Below are positions 16,233-24,447 of a DNA stretch of 27,744 bases, piece by piece (the stretch's first letter is position 1; each line of letters opens with the position of its first letter). This DNA comes from CAZKYP01 sp964556885 (lineage in GTDB: Bacteria; Planctomycetota; Phycisphaerae; Sedimentisphaerales; Anaerobacaceae). The DNA is taken from NCBI GenBank assembly GCA_964556885.1, contig CAZKYP010000017.1, positions 1 through 27,744 on the forward strand, read 5' to 3'. The position numbers and the translations under genes are program-made. The notes under the pieces are model-generated. The model saw only the letters and a program-made list of their open reading frames with translations. It was not told the origin of the DNA and searched no databases.

Positions 16233-16774
16233 TGCGATTAACACATAGAGAACTTCGGTTGGTTATCGGGTCGGTGGTTTTTGTTGCGGCCTGGGCTTTA
16301 TTTGTTTTTGGTGTCAAACCCGCCCTTGAGCGAATAGAGACTCTCAATAGAACGATACCTGAAAAACAAAGTGAACTTGAGCAACTTAATATAAAGGCCG
16401 GAGAATATATTGTTCTGTATGAAGGTCTCAAAGATTTACGTACGAAGATTGATTTGCAGGAAAAGACGTTTGAGCTGCTGCCGTTCGTAGAATCATTGGT
16501 ACAGGAGTGTGGCCTTACAAAGAATGTTGTAACAATGAAGCAGGTGGTGTCACAGCTCGAAACTAACTACCACGAAACAATCGTTGAAATAAAGATGGAA
16601 AATCTGACACTTCGTCAGCTTATCGATTTTCTCTGGAAGATACAGTCATCAAAGGTCTTGGTGAGAACACAAAGCCTTTACATTAAAAAGAATCTTATAA
16701 ATACGAATCTGCTGGATTCAACCATCGAAATTCGTAATCTTGGCACGACTCCCAAGATTATTTCAAAAGTATAA
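16232..16774 (+). CDS. gspM: Type II secretion system platform protein GspM (PilO-like)
   Basis: 180 residues. ATG 16232 overlaps the gspL stop as TAATG. Seen: a short basic N-terminus, one membrane segment (about residues 10-29), a coiled-coil stretch (about 30-80), then a small PilO/GspM-type alpha-beta domain (VVSQLETNYHETIVEIKMEN, followed by LTLRQLIDFLWKIQ). Known role: partner of GspL in the inner-membrane platform. It ends the operon; I see no gspN and no convincing terminator after it. Its C-terminal half is repeated in inverted orientation near 4.8-5.0 kb at about 94% DNA identity. A truncated insertion sequence follows directly. Confidence 0.87.
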   Translation: MRLTHRELRLVIGSVVFVAAWALFVFGVKPALERIETLNRTIPEKQSELEQLNIKAGEYIVLYEGLKDLRTKIDLQEKTFELLPFVESLVQECGLTKNVVTMKQVVSQLETNYHETIVEIKMENLTLRQLIDFLWKIQSSKVLVRTQSLYIKKNLINTNLLDSTIEIRNLGTTPKIISKV

Positions 16775-16780
16775 TACTCC

Positions 16781-16990
16781 CTAAAAACCGGACGCTTATT
16801 TGAGGTTCATCCGAGCCAGATTAACAAATGGAAAAAACAACTGTTCGATTCGCTGCCGGAGATATTCAACCATTCCCGGCAGACCGATCAACACCGGCAG
16901 GATGAGTTAACCGAGCACCTATACCAGCAAATAGGTCAGTTGAAGGTAGAGCTCGGCTGGCTTAAAAAAAAATCTGGATTTAACGCTTGA
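16781..16990 (+). pseudogene. IS3-family OrfA remnant (5' truncated)
   Basis: Open frame without a start reads LFEVHPSQINKWKKQLFDSL and continues to a leucine-zipper-like HLYQQIGQLKVELGWLKKKSGFNA before TGA at 16988-16990. The VHPSQIxxWKKQL pattern and the following coiled coil are typical of OrfA of IS3-family elements. The helix-turn-helix start is missing. A run of nine A (16964-16972) near the end is in the right place for the programmed -1 frameshift that these elements use to make OrfAB. The remnant begins within about 20 bases of the gspM stop. Confidence 0.8.
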
Positions 16991-17132
16991 GCAAAAGCGA
17001 AAAGCGGTCGAGCCGGGTCATAAAAAGATACCGATTTACCGACAGTATGAATTGCTGGGACCGAATCGAAGCAGCTTGTATTATAAGCCTTCCGGCAAAA
17101 CACCATATAACGAGCAGCTAATGAAGCGGAAT
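16970..17132 (+). pseudogene. IS3-family OrfB remnant (N-terminal fragment only)
   Basis: In the -1 frame relative to the OrfA remnant, the sequence reads LDLTLEQKRKAVEPGHKKIP, then IYRQYELLGPNRSSLYYKP and NEQLMKR, the standard beginning of an IS3-family OrfB. Similarity stops near 17130, before any catalytic DDE residue. What follows is the 3' end of an unrelated GC-rich gene on the other strand. The element is therefore truncated at both ends and dead. A 16 bp perfect palindrome (17127-17142) sits at the break. Confidence 0.8.
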
Positions 17133-17142
17133 GCACATTCCG
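17127..17142. repeat. 16 bp perfect palindrome at the insertion-sequence break
   Basis: CGGAATG-CA-CATTCCG, with GAAGCG on both sides as a direct repeat. It coincides with the point where OrfB similarity ends and the GC-rich block begins. It is too short to act as an obvious terminator, having no T run, and may simply mark a recombination point. Confidence 0.5.
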
Positions 17143-17147
17143 AAGCG

Positions 17148-18191
17148 TCAGTCCTTCCAGACATCAAAGGCGACATCGGCGGGTGGGGTCGGATCGAACA
17201 GGACGATGCGGTATATGCAGTAGTTATCCTTCCATTCAGGCCGGTAGCTGGCAGGTCCGGCCCAGCCGGTGAGGTATCCTTCGAGCCCGATCGATGTCTG
17301 AAGGTCGACAAAGTCATACCGCAGGACCGACTCCAATGTGGCACTATGCACATATCGGGCGGCCGTTCGTCCGGCGATGGTATGGCGTTCCCGCAATCCT
17401 GATATCGCCTGCTCGTACCGTTCCGGCAGCTTCACGCGGTCGCCTTCTTCGAGGAGCTTCAGCCACAGTTCACACCGTTGCGGCGACATTACGGGAATAT
17501 CGATCGTTCCTGCTTTCAATACGGTTGTGATCGTGGGCGCTGGAACGATACGGACAGTCTTCTCAAAGGTGCCGATCTCCGCTCGTGCGCCCTGTACACC
17601 GTCACGGTTAAACACTGTTCGCAACTTTTTTAACGTGTATGTGGTTTCCTGTGTGCCGCAGACGATAACACGCTCGTAGAGTACGAACGGCTTATCCTCA
17701 AATGTAATTGTCTCCCACGCATGGCCCTCGAATTCCGTCAGGTTCTTGGGGTACGGTCCCGTCTGATCCCAGAATCGATCCACGCGCAGCCGGGGCGGAT
17801 TCGTCGTGAACCAAATCTCGCTGACTCGCGGCGTGATTTTTCGTCGGCCCGAAACAACATCCTGTAGCTGCTTCACATCATCATTAGTCAGACCCCAGAC
17901 ACGCAAATGCAACCCTTGGAGCTTATCACTGCCTCCCGGGGTCCAGGGAATTCGAGAATCAACATTACCTTTTACTTCGTGAGGCGCGGCGGGCTGGGCC
18001 GAAGACTTCAGTTCAGCAGATTGCCGTGCCGATCTGCCGTCCGCAGATGCTTGGCGGTCCTCGTCACTCTTGTCTGAACAGCCAATACCCGCCGTCAATA
18101 TACAGGCGAATCCAAGCACCCCGATCAATCGTATTAGTTGTATCAGTTGCATGGTAATATTTCTCAAATTATAGGACGATAGTCGATACAT
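17148..18191 (-). CDS. Putative secreted lipoprotein of unknown function
   Basis: 347 residues. Seen: a hydrophobic N-terminal segment followed by GFACILTAGIGCSDKSDED, a signal peptide ending in a cysteine. The residues before the Cys (G-I-G) are not a strong lipobox. A low-complexity Ser/Ala/Lys linker follows, then a globular domain from about residue 80 with many Trp, Tyr and Arg residues (HLRVWGLTNDDVKQLQDVV, RVDRFWDQTGPYPKNLTEF). I recognise no family. Start: ATG 18191 overlaps the stop of the upstream giant gene as TAATG. An internal ATG at 18152 would give a more normal signal peptide and may be the true start. The coupling implies the two products are made together, perhaps as a membrane-anchored partner of the large secreted protein. 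Base composition is clearly GC-richer than in the gsp genes. Confidence 0.75.
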   Translation of the reverse strand: MYRLSSYNLRNITMQLIQLIRLIGVLGFACILTAGIGCSDKSDEDRQASADGRSARQSAELKSSAQPAAPHEVKGNVDSRIPWTPGGSDKLQGLHLRVWGLTNDDVKQLQDVVSGRRKITPRVSEIWFTTNPPRLRVDRFWDQTGPYPKNLTEFEGHAWETITFEDKPFVLYERVIVCGTQETTYTLKKLRTVFNRDGVQGARAEIGTFEKTVRIVPAPTITTVLKAGTIDIPVMSPQRCELWLKLLEEGDRVKLPERYEQAISGLRERHTIAGRTAARYVHSATLESVLRYDFVDLQTSIGLEGYLTGWAGPASYRPEWKDNYCIYRIVLFDPTPPADVAFDVWKD

Positions 18192-21100
18192 TACTTCCGG
18201 GTTGAAGGCAGCTCAGATTCCTTCGTATCCTGCAATTGTTTAGCTCCTGAAGGCGGCTTTACCGAACCACTTTCCTCTTTCCCGGAGCTAATCTCGGCGT
18301 CCTTTACTTGTTCTTTTGTCATAGACTTCTCGTCGTAGCCCGTCTCGCTGAGTTGTGGCTGGTTCTTAGTTGGCAACACCCAGAGCGTGGTAGCGCGTGT
18401 GGTAGTAGCGCCGAGATTGTCTGAGACGGCCAGGACAACTACGTGCGCTCCGACACCGAGGTCTGCTGTATCCAGTTGCAGATTCGGACCAGTGGTTACA
18501 TAATTGTTCTTCGGCACGATCCACAGGTATTCGGCGATAGTCCCGTCGACGTCGTAGCTTCTGGAGGCGTCAATTTTCGCGGGCTCGCCCTTAACTACCG
18601 ACACCGCCACCGGCAATTGTATGACCGGCGCCCGGTTGGGCGTTTCCACAACATACAGGGGCATCGCAGCGACCGCTTTGGCGCCGGCGTTGTCGGTTAC
18701 CGTCAGCTCGACGGTGTATCGGCCGGGTTCCAGCTTTGAGGTGTCGAGGTTAAAGTCGGACCCATTGCCGGTGAGGTTGACCGCGCCCTTGAGCTTCCAA
18801 GCATACGCCGCCAACGTGCCGTCCGGATCATAGCAGCCGGTGGCAGGGATCGTAATCCGCCTCCCGCGACGTACGACCATCCGCGGCATCAGCCGCGCCA
18901 CCGGTGTCCGCTGACGGTCGGACACTACGTGGATCGTCGCTTCCACTGGTTCGGAAATCTTCGGTGTCGGCAGGTTGTTGTCTACGACAATGAGTTTCAC
19001 TTTGTGGTTGCCGGCCGTGGACGGGGCCTCGTAGCGAAACCGCCGACCATGATAGCCGCTTTGCTCCTGCCCATCGATAAACCAGCGATAGGTGATGATG
19101 CTGCCATCGGGATCGAATGAGCGGTATGCGTCAAAAAACAGTCCCTCTCCGACCTTGACTACGAATTCTGAGGCACCGAGGTCCGCCAGCGGTCTGGCGT
19201 TGGCGTCAACGCGATCGGAAACGGTTAGGGTGTTGTTCGATTCGCTGGACTCGGCGACCTTGTTTGTTGTGTCCACCTGTACTTTCAGATTGTGCAGGCC
19301 GGCTGTCGGTGTCCATATGTCAGCGAAAGCCACCTCTACGACGTCACCGCCATTAAGGGACGTCGAGATCGTTTGTTCGCTGATAAGCTTGTTGCCGTCG
19401 GACAAGCGGACCTTGAAGGTTTTGTCTGTGTTACCCACGCCCTGGTTTTGCACGACAGCAGTCAAGGTTGTGGCACAACCGGCCACGAGCGGATTAGGCA
19501 AACTGCTCAGGGCCACCGGTACCAGGTCCGCGGAGTTGCCGGCGCCGCTTGTCACCGTCACGAACACGTTATCGTTGCTGCTGAATCCGGCAGCGTCGAT
19601 CGCCGTCAGAGTATATCGATGCACTCCGGGCGACAACTCGTAGCCGCCCCTGGACGTGTCAACCATCAGGTCCGGATTGGATCCGGCCTCCGTGACATTC
19701 GGCCCGGTCCAGAGGTAGGTGACCACGTCATGCTCACGATCTATCGTACGCGAGCCAATCAGCGTAAACGTCTGGCCCTGCTTGATCGACAGCGTCCGGC
19801 GTTTGGTCAGAGCGGGCATACCCACGGACAGCGCTTCTGCCTCCGTGCGCAGCTCGTCCCACAGACTCTTTATAGTCCCGTCCACAGGGAATAAATCGGT
19901 GACCTTTGGTGCCGCGGCTTCGGGACCAGCCAGCCGCTCCAGTGCCGATTCCACTGCTGCGCTGTACACCGCTCCTCGGCCCAGCCGAACGCCGGCGATG
20001 GCACAAGGCGGAGTCGAAACGAAGTAGTGCGGCGATGGGCGAACATCCAGGATCATCTCTGCACTGTTATTCGTCTCGTCGCGCTCGAAAAGCAACTCAT
20101 CAGGGTCGACTTGTGCCGAGATCAACCACTTACCGCCGTGCGGCGGGACCCACTGGCAACTGGCCACCGCGCCCTGCTCGATGCGGTCAAGGAAGCATGT
20201 GCCGATCACCAGTACCTCTGCCTGCTTCTGGTTGAATTCACGCAACAGGTCTAAGGCGGTACGTCCCTTGTACTGTGCGCTGAATGGATTGAGTGAGGAG
20301 AAGGTACTTCGCCTACCGGAGGCGTCGGTCAGCGGCCGACCGATGCGTACGCTCCTGCTCGGCGTACTGATCGAAATGTTGGTTGGTGCCATGCGCAATC
20401 CTGCCGAAGGCGCGCCTTCGTTGTTGTATAGTGCTATCTGCCGCACCGGCCGGCCCAGCGCCGGCAATTGCTCGTCCCGGATCTCACGCCACTGTTCAAT
20501 TAAATCCGCCAGGACCGGACGGCTCTGCCATGCCGGCTGGTACACCGCATAGAAGTTCACCCGCACGCTTGGTGCAGGCACAACGGGATATTCAGGTGAC
20601 GGTTGAGGATTTGCTATGTCCAGTGCAATCGTCACAGGAGCCCCGGCATAGGGCTTATTCTTGCTGACGGCCAGCATTTCCTTTGCCCGGGGTGAGCCTG
20701 ATAAAGACATCGCAATTCGTTCTGAGAACCGTCGCAGATCGGCCAGGTCCGAGCGGGTCGGCATCGCCGCAATGTACACCTTTGTTGCCTGCGGGTCTGG
20801 GCGAGGCATTCCTATCGTTGCGATCTTGGCGACAGTATTATCATACAGTTGCACATCGCTGACGTACTTTTCTATGTCGTCGTCTGAGTTATGACCCGGC
20901 GCCACCGGCGGATCCAGCGTGGCAACGAACAAGTACTGCCCCGGTTGCTGCGGCACCCAGTTGGCGTTGGGCAAGCTGCCGACGGCGGGTGTGTACCACT
21001 CCGCACCATCGTGCCAGCCTTGCCACTGTGCGGCACCCACCGACACATCCCCATGGGCGACCATTGCTTCCTGGTGGGCTTCACCCTCTCCGATTACCGT

Positions 21101-23605
21101 CGCCATCGAAACGGGTACCTTGCCGAGCGTCCCGCCGGTAAACGACTGGATATAGTAGTTACTCACATTAGCGCTGACGGTATGCGACTCACCGGTGTAC
21201 ATCTCCTCGGGCATGGCAACGTCAATGGCCAGGTTCCCAATTGGCGGAGCCGGTTGATATTCGAAACGAGTATGCGCCCACACCGAGTAGTCTTCACGGT
21301 CCTCTACCTCGTTACGGGGATCAATCTTGACACCCATAATAATCCAGGGAGCAGCGAGTCCGCCGCCTAAGAAGTTATCTCGACACAACTGATCGCGTGT
21401 GAATTCTGCCTGCTGTTGGACCCATACGCAGGTTCCTGACGGAATGTCTATTACTTGCTCGCCAATCATTCGTCCGGCGACGAACATCTGCACCGGTACG
21501 CTGTGGGCGTTGGAGCGGCTGTCATTTTTAATTTGGACCTTGTAGGTGACTGCCTTTCCGATGCCCCAGGTAGAAGTGGTGAGCCCAGCGCCCGGCTCCA
21601 GCAGCATTTCTCCCCAAGTTGTTACGTGGGGACGCTCGATCACCATCCATGCCCAGGCCTGGTCATTGGTGCCGGTATCGGCGTCGGCGGGAAGATGCTG
21701 GGCAAACTGCCCCTCTGGGTCGACCTTTAGCCGCAGCTCGTAAGGCGAGTCCAGCCGGGCGGCAGGAGCCCAAGGAAACACTAACGTCACTGATGTGGTT
21801 GAACTTAAGTCTACAAGCTGGCGGGCGATTAGAATTGGTTCACCTTGGTACTCCGGATTGGGCGAGGCGGCACCCTGCCCCGAGGCATTAAGCCACCAGG
21901 GGTAATTATGCCGCCGAACCCAGAACTCCACCGGCACATTCGCCACCGGCACGTCTGTAGCGCGGCGACTAACCGTTGCCTTCACATAGTACTGCCGGCC
22001 GGGGATGCGCTCCGTGGTGGGCGATGCCTGTGTGCAGGCGGAGTCCTGGTACAGGAACGTCGAGGTGAACTGCGCCGATAGGTCCAGAGTCGAGCTGAAC
22101 GTCGCCACACCCTGATTGTTAATCTCGCACAGCTCGGTCACCTGGTAGTATGGTGCCGAGCCGTCCGGGTCGGCCAGTATGCGCACGCGATACTCGCCGG
22201 TCGGTAAGGCGTCGCGACTATGGGTAAGAGTCTGATATCCACCCGTTGCCATGGAATTGATTGTGTCAGTCCAAACAGGATTGCTCACGCCGGAGATGGC
22301 CGAGCCGTTAGCCTGCTCTACATACCACTTGACTTTGAACGCACTGGATGAACCTGTACCCTGGTTATCGACCTCAGCAGATACATTGAACTGTGCCCCG
22401 GAGGCCGAAGCAGAAGCAGCCGGTACTACTAAATCGGGCAGTGGTGGTATGACAACCTCACCCTCTCCGTTCTGTTTATTCAAAGGCAAGTCCCAGCCGA
22501 ATTGGAACAAATTGCCCACGCCCGGCAGCGCACCCAGGTCCCATGTTGCGGTCGGCGTGGTATAGCCGATGCTGCTCAGCGACAGGCTTACTTCGCCGAA
22601 GTCGAACGCCTCCGAACTGGCCTCAATTTCATAATCGTTGTCTTCTCCATCGGGTGGCTCACCATTACCTCCTGCCTCTTCGTCATCTCCCTCGTCGTCT
22701 GATGACGTTAGTGATACCGACACACCCAGGCAGAATCCTACGATCGGCGAAACCTTCAGTTCGTCCTGGTAACCAATCGATGATAGAAGAACACTGAAAT
22801 CCGACGTGTCGGTCAGATCGTCGGGCAGCTTCACCAGAAAGGTCTGTGCGGTAGTATCACTTTTTGCCAACGTCACAGGTATTCCGGTCAGAACTTCGCT
22901 GCCGCCAAGCGTCAGGGAATCCGAACCTACTACGGTCATATTCCCGGTCAGGTCCTTGAATCCAAGCTTAAAAAACAGCCCGGGTTTGAGTTTAAGGAAG
23001 ATTTTACCCTGTGAGCCAACCTGGTAGAGCGGTATCTCCAGGCCGCTGCCGAGGCTGGATCTTGCGCCGGCCTTGAAGCCGGCATTAGGCATCGGGGCCG
23101 CGTAGTTCTCGACATGGGCCTGGAAGCCCAGGTCGAAATTGGGCAGGTAAGGAATATCACCACCTATCCAGAGGAACGTGGACCCTATGCGCCACTTCGC
23201 CTCGGCGATAGCCCCGCCTCCTGACTTCAGGAAGCATTCCGATCCAGCCGGTACAGCCCGCAGTGACACAGGCACAATCGCACCCGGTTTGATCTGGGCG
23301 TCGTCATATGTCATCTCCAGGTACAGAGTATGATGTGAAAGCATGTATCCGGGACTTGCAAACAAACGTCCCTTGACCTGAATGGGGCATGGCGAAGGCG
23401 GCACATAATCATGCCCAAATGATTTCTTGGTCCCGATGTCGATTGTTGGCAGGAATGACAATAGTTCCTGCTGCGACTCGAACGAGAGTGGACCGATCAA
23501 CATGGTTCGCTGTGATGCCTGCGTGTCAGAAGCACCTGTTGCGGCAAATATTATAAGAATTATTAAAGTAATGGGGTTTGCCTTTTGCAAGATTTGAGAT
23601 ATCAT
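18191..23605 (-). CDS. Giant secreted multi-domain protein with CARDB and PKD domains
   Basis: 1804 residues. Seen: an N-terminal signal peptide (hydrophobic residues about 11-28); a unique N-terminal region to about 290; a very acidic stretch near 300-330 (DDEGDDEEAGG); CARDB-like adhesion domains near 392-500 (LPDLVVPAASA, EVDNQGTG), again near 1358-1455 (SDLVPVALSS, VVQNQGVGN) and probably several diverged copies between; PKD-type domains near 1268-1350, 1472-1555, 1572-1655 and 1660-1745, three of them carrying the YDPDG/FDPDGS-like motif; and a charged low-complexity tail. No catalytic domain, dockerin, sortase signal or PEP-CTERM was recognised. Such proteins are usually extracellular scaffolds or adhesins. 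The ribosome site AAAGGGTGA precedes ATG 23605. It is the first gene of a two-gene unit with the downstream lipoprotein. Confidence 0.88.
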   Translation of the reverse strand: MISQILQKANPITLIILIIFAATGASDTQASQRTMLIGPLSFESQQELLSFLPTIDIGTKKSFGHDYVPPSPCPIQVKGRLFASPGYMLSHHTLYLEMTYDDAQIKPGAIVPVSLRAVPAGSECFLKSGGGAIAEAKWRIGSTFLWIGGDIPYLPNFDLGFQAHVENYAAPMPNAGFKAGARSSLGSGLEIPLYQVGSQGKIFLKLKPGLFFKLGFKDLTGNMTVVGSDSLTLGGSEVLTGIPVTLAKSDTTAQTFLVKLPDDLTDTSDFSVLLSSIGYQDELKVSPIVGFCLGVSVSLTSSDDEGDDEEAGGNGEPPDGEDNDYEIEASSEAFDFGEVSLSLSSIGYTTPTATWDLGALPGVGNLFQFGWDLPLNKQNGEGEVVIPPLPDLVVPAASASASGAQFNVSAEVDNQGTGSSSAFKVKWYVEQANGSAISGVSNPVWTDTINSMATGGYQTLTHSRDALPTGEYRVRILADPDGSAPYYQVTELCEINNQGVATFSSTLDLSAQFTSTFLYQDSACTQASPTTERIPGRQYYVKATVSRRATDVPVANVPVEFWVRRHNYPWWLNASGQGAASPNPEYQGEPILIARQLVDLSSTTSVTLVFPWAPAARLDSPYELRLKVDPEGQFAQHLPADADTGTNDQAWAWMVIERPHVTTWGEMLLEPGAGLTTSTWGIGKAVTYKVQIKNDSRSNAHSVPVQMFVAGRMIGEQVIDIPSGTCVWVQQQAEFTRDQLCRDNFLGGGLAAPWIIMGVKIDPRNEVEDREDYSVWAHTRFEYQPAPPIGNLAIDVAMPEEMYTGESHTVSANVSNYYIQSFTGGTLGKVPVSMATVIGEGEAHQEAMVAHGDVSVGAAQWQGWHDGAEWYTPAVGSLPNANWVPQQPGQYLFVATLDPPVAPGHNSDDDIEKYVSDVQLYDNTVAKIATIGMPRPDPQATKVYIAAMPTRSDLADLRRFSERIAMSLSGSPRAKEMLAVSKNKPYAGAPVTIALDIANPQPSPEYPVVPAPSVRVNFYAVYQPAWQSRPVLADLIEQWREIRDEQLPALGRPVRQIALYNNEGAPSAGLRMAPTNISISTPSRSVRIGRPLTDASGRRSTFSSLNPFSAQYKGRTALDLLREFNQKQAEVLVIGTCFLDRIEQGAVASCQWVPPHGGKWLISAQVDPDELLFERDETNNSAEMILDVRPSPHYFVSTPPCAIAGVRLGRGAVYSAAVESALERLAGPEAAAPKVTDLFPVDGTIKSLWDELRTEAEALSVGMPALTKRRTLSIKQGQTFTLIGSRTIDREHDVVTYLWTGPNVTEAGSNPDLMVDTSRGGYELSPGVHRYTLTAIDAAGFSSNDNVFVTVTSGAGNSADLVPVALSSLPNPLVAGCATTLTAVVQNQGVGNTDKTFKVRLSDGNKLISEQTISTSLNGGDVVEVAFADIWTPTAGLHNLKVQVDTTNKVAESSESNNTLTVSDRVDANARPLADLGASEFVVKVGEGLFFDAYRSFDPDGSIITYRWFIDGQEQSGYHGRRFRYEAPSTAGNHKVKLIVVDNNLPTPKISEPVEATIHVVSDRQRTPVARLMPRMVVRRGRRITIPATGCYDPDGTLAAYAWKLKGAVNLTGNGSDFNLDTSKLEPGRYTVELTVTDNAGAKAVAAMPLYVVETPNRAPVIQLPVAVSVVKGEPAKIDASRSYDVDGTIAEYLWIVPKNNYVTTGPNLQLDTADLGVGAHVVVLAVSDNLGATTTRATTLWVLPTKNQPQLSETGYDEKSMTKEQVKDAEISSGKEESGSVKPPSGAKQLQDTKESELPSTRK

Positions 23606-23689
23606 GATTCACCCTTTCATTTCATCTGGTTGAACGAATTAATATTGCTAATGAAAAATTTAATAGAAAAACGTCTTCATAAACCTGCT

Positions 23690-23718
23690 ATTATATTTTT
23701 GAAGGAATACTACTACAA
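23690..23718 (-). promoter_or_regulatory. Candidate promoter of the CARDB/PKD protein operon
   Basis: On the minus strand a perfect -10 TATAAT (23690-23695) lies 17 bases from a weak -35 TTGTAG (23713-23718). The start would be near 23683, leaving a leader of about 78 bases before ATG 23605. The region is AT-rich, so a chance match to the -10 is possible. Confidence 0.5.
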
Positions 23719-23729
23719 TGAAAATATAT

Positions 23730-23905
23730 TAGAAGCCATCCCAAAACCTGTTTTGTGACGAGATTGAGCGAAAAGTTCGTGGTCAAGGCCGGAGGTGGAA
23801 AAGGCTCGGAGGTCCCTAAGGGATCGAGAACCTTTTTCGCCGACAACGCAGAACCACGGACATTGCAGCCAATCGCAGTAAAAAGAGATTTTGGGATGAC
23901 TTCTA
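23730..23905. mobile_element. MITE-like element with 20 bp imperfect terminal inverted repeats
   Basis: The left end TAGAAGCCATCCCAAAACCT and the reverse complement of the right end TAGAAGTCATCCCAAAATCT match at 18 of 20 positions. Taking the outer TA on each side as target duplication, the element is 172 bp (23732-23903). TA duplication is typical of IS630/mariner-type and some IS5-type transposition. The inside is noticeably GC-richer than the flanks and has no transposase-length ORF, so it would need a transposase supplied elsewhere. It sits immediately behind the promoter of the giant-protein gene. Not matched to a named element. Confidence 0.7.
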
Positions 23906-24149
23906 TATACTATACAATTATCTGTTTTGGAATGAGGTTAACAAATCAGCATTTTCCGAAAAACGTGGTTTCTATATTGAGTCCCCGATGTTATCAGGAG
24001 CTTTGAAAAAAGAGACAGAAAGGTAAAGTTCGTTGTACGAGTAGCAGGTCTTCAAGGAGTAGATTTCTATTCCGTAATGTTTCACTGCTTGAACATCATA
24101 GCCAATACCTATGCTCCAATACAACAATCCATTAGGACTGCAACGTGTC

Positions 24150-24317
24150 TTATAGAATACTCAATTGTTTCAACTGCCGCCTGCCTGATACTCGGGGCAT
24201 CCGGTTATCTTGGTTTTCCATTTCTGCAGCAAGAGAATTAGCCAAGAGAAATCTCAATATAACAAAAGATAACAATGTGACTTTAATAATCAGTTGTGTT
24301 TTGTATTTCGTTTCCAT
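24150..24317 (-). CDS. Short ORF with a signal peptide; possibly the start of a broken secreted-protein gene
   Basis: 55 codons from ATG 24317. A GAGGGAG ribosome site lies 8 bases upstream, and the N-terminus METKYKTQLIIKVTLLSF...LANSLAA looks like a signal peptide. The frame stops at 24150 shortly after the predicted cleavage. A shift of one base at that point opens another roughly 57-codon frame running to a TAG at 23972 (GLLYWSIGIGYDVQAVKHYG...), which reads like protein. The gene may therefore be frameshifted, either by mutation or by a sequencing error. No family was recognised. The rest of the stretch 23906-24447 holds nothing else I can support. Confidence 0.35.
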   Translation of the reverse strand: METKYKTQLIIKVTLLSFVILRFLLANSLAAEMENQDNRMPRVSGRRQLKQLSIL

Positions 24318-24447
24318 ATCACGTACTCCCTCGAATTTAACGATAATATGGCAACCGTATGTATACCCCTGGAGAAAACGGCCAAAGACGTGGAGTACCA
24401 TCAACAGAATACACAATCTCTGCAATGATTCTACTTTACGCTAATGA

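Noticed and set aside
17052..17402. A 116-codon plus-strand ORF running from the OrfB remnant into the lipoprotein gene
   Set aside because: Only its first 27 or so codons are transposase. The rest is the antisense of the lipoprotein gene, so it is a chance fusion across a junction.
18443..22797. Many plus-strand ORFs of 60-200 codons opposite the giant gene
   Set aside because: They are shadows produced by the GC-rich antisense strand. None has a ribosome site or family features, and the minus-strand frame is continuous for 1804 codons with domain content.
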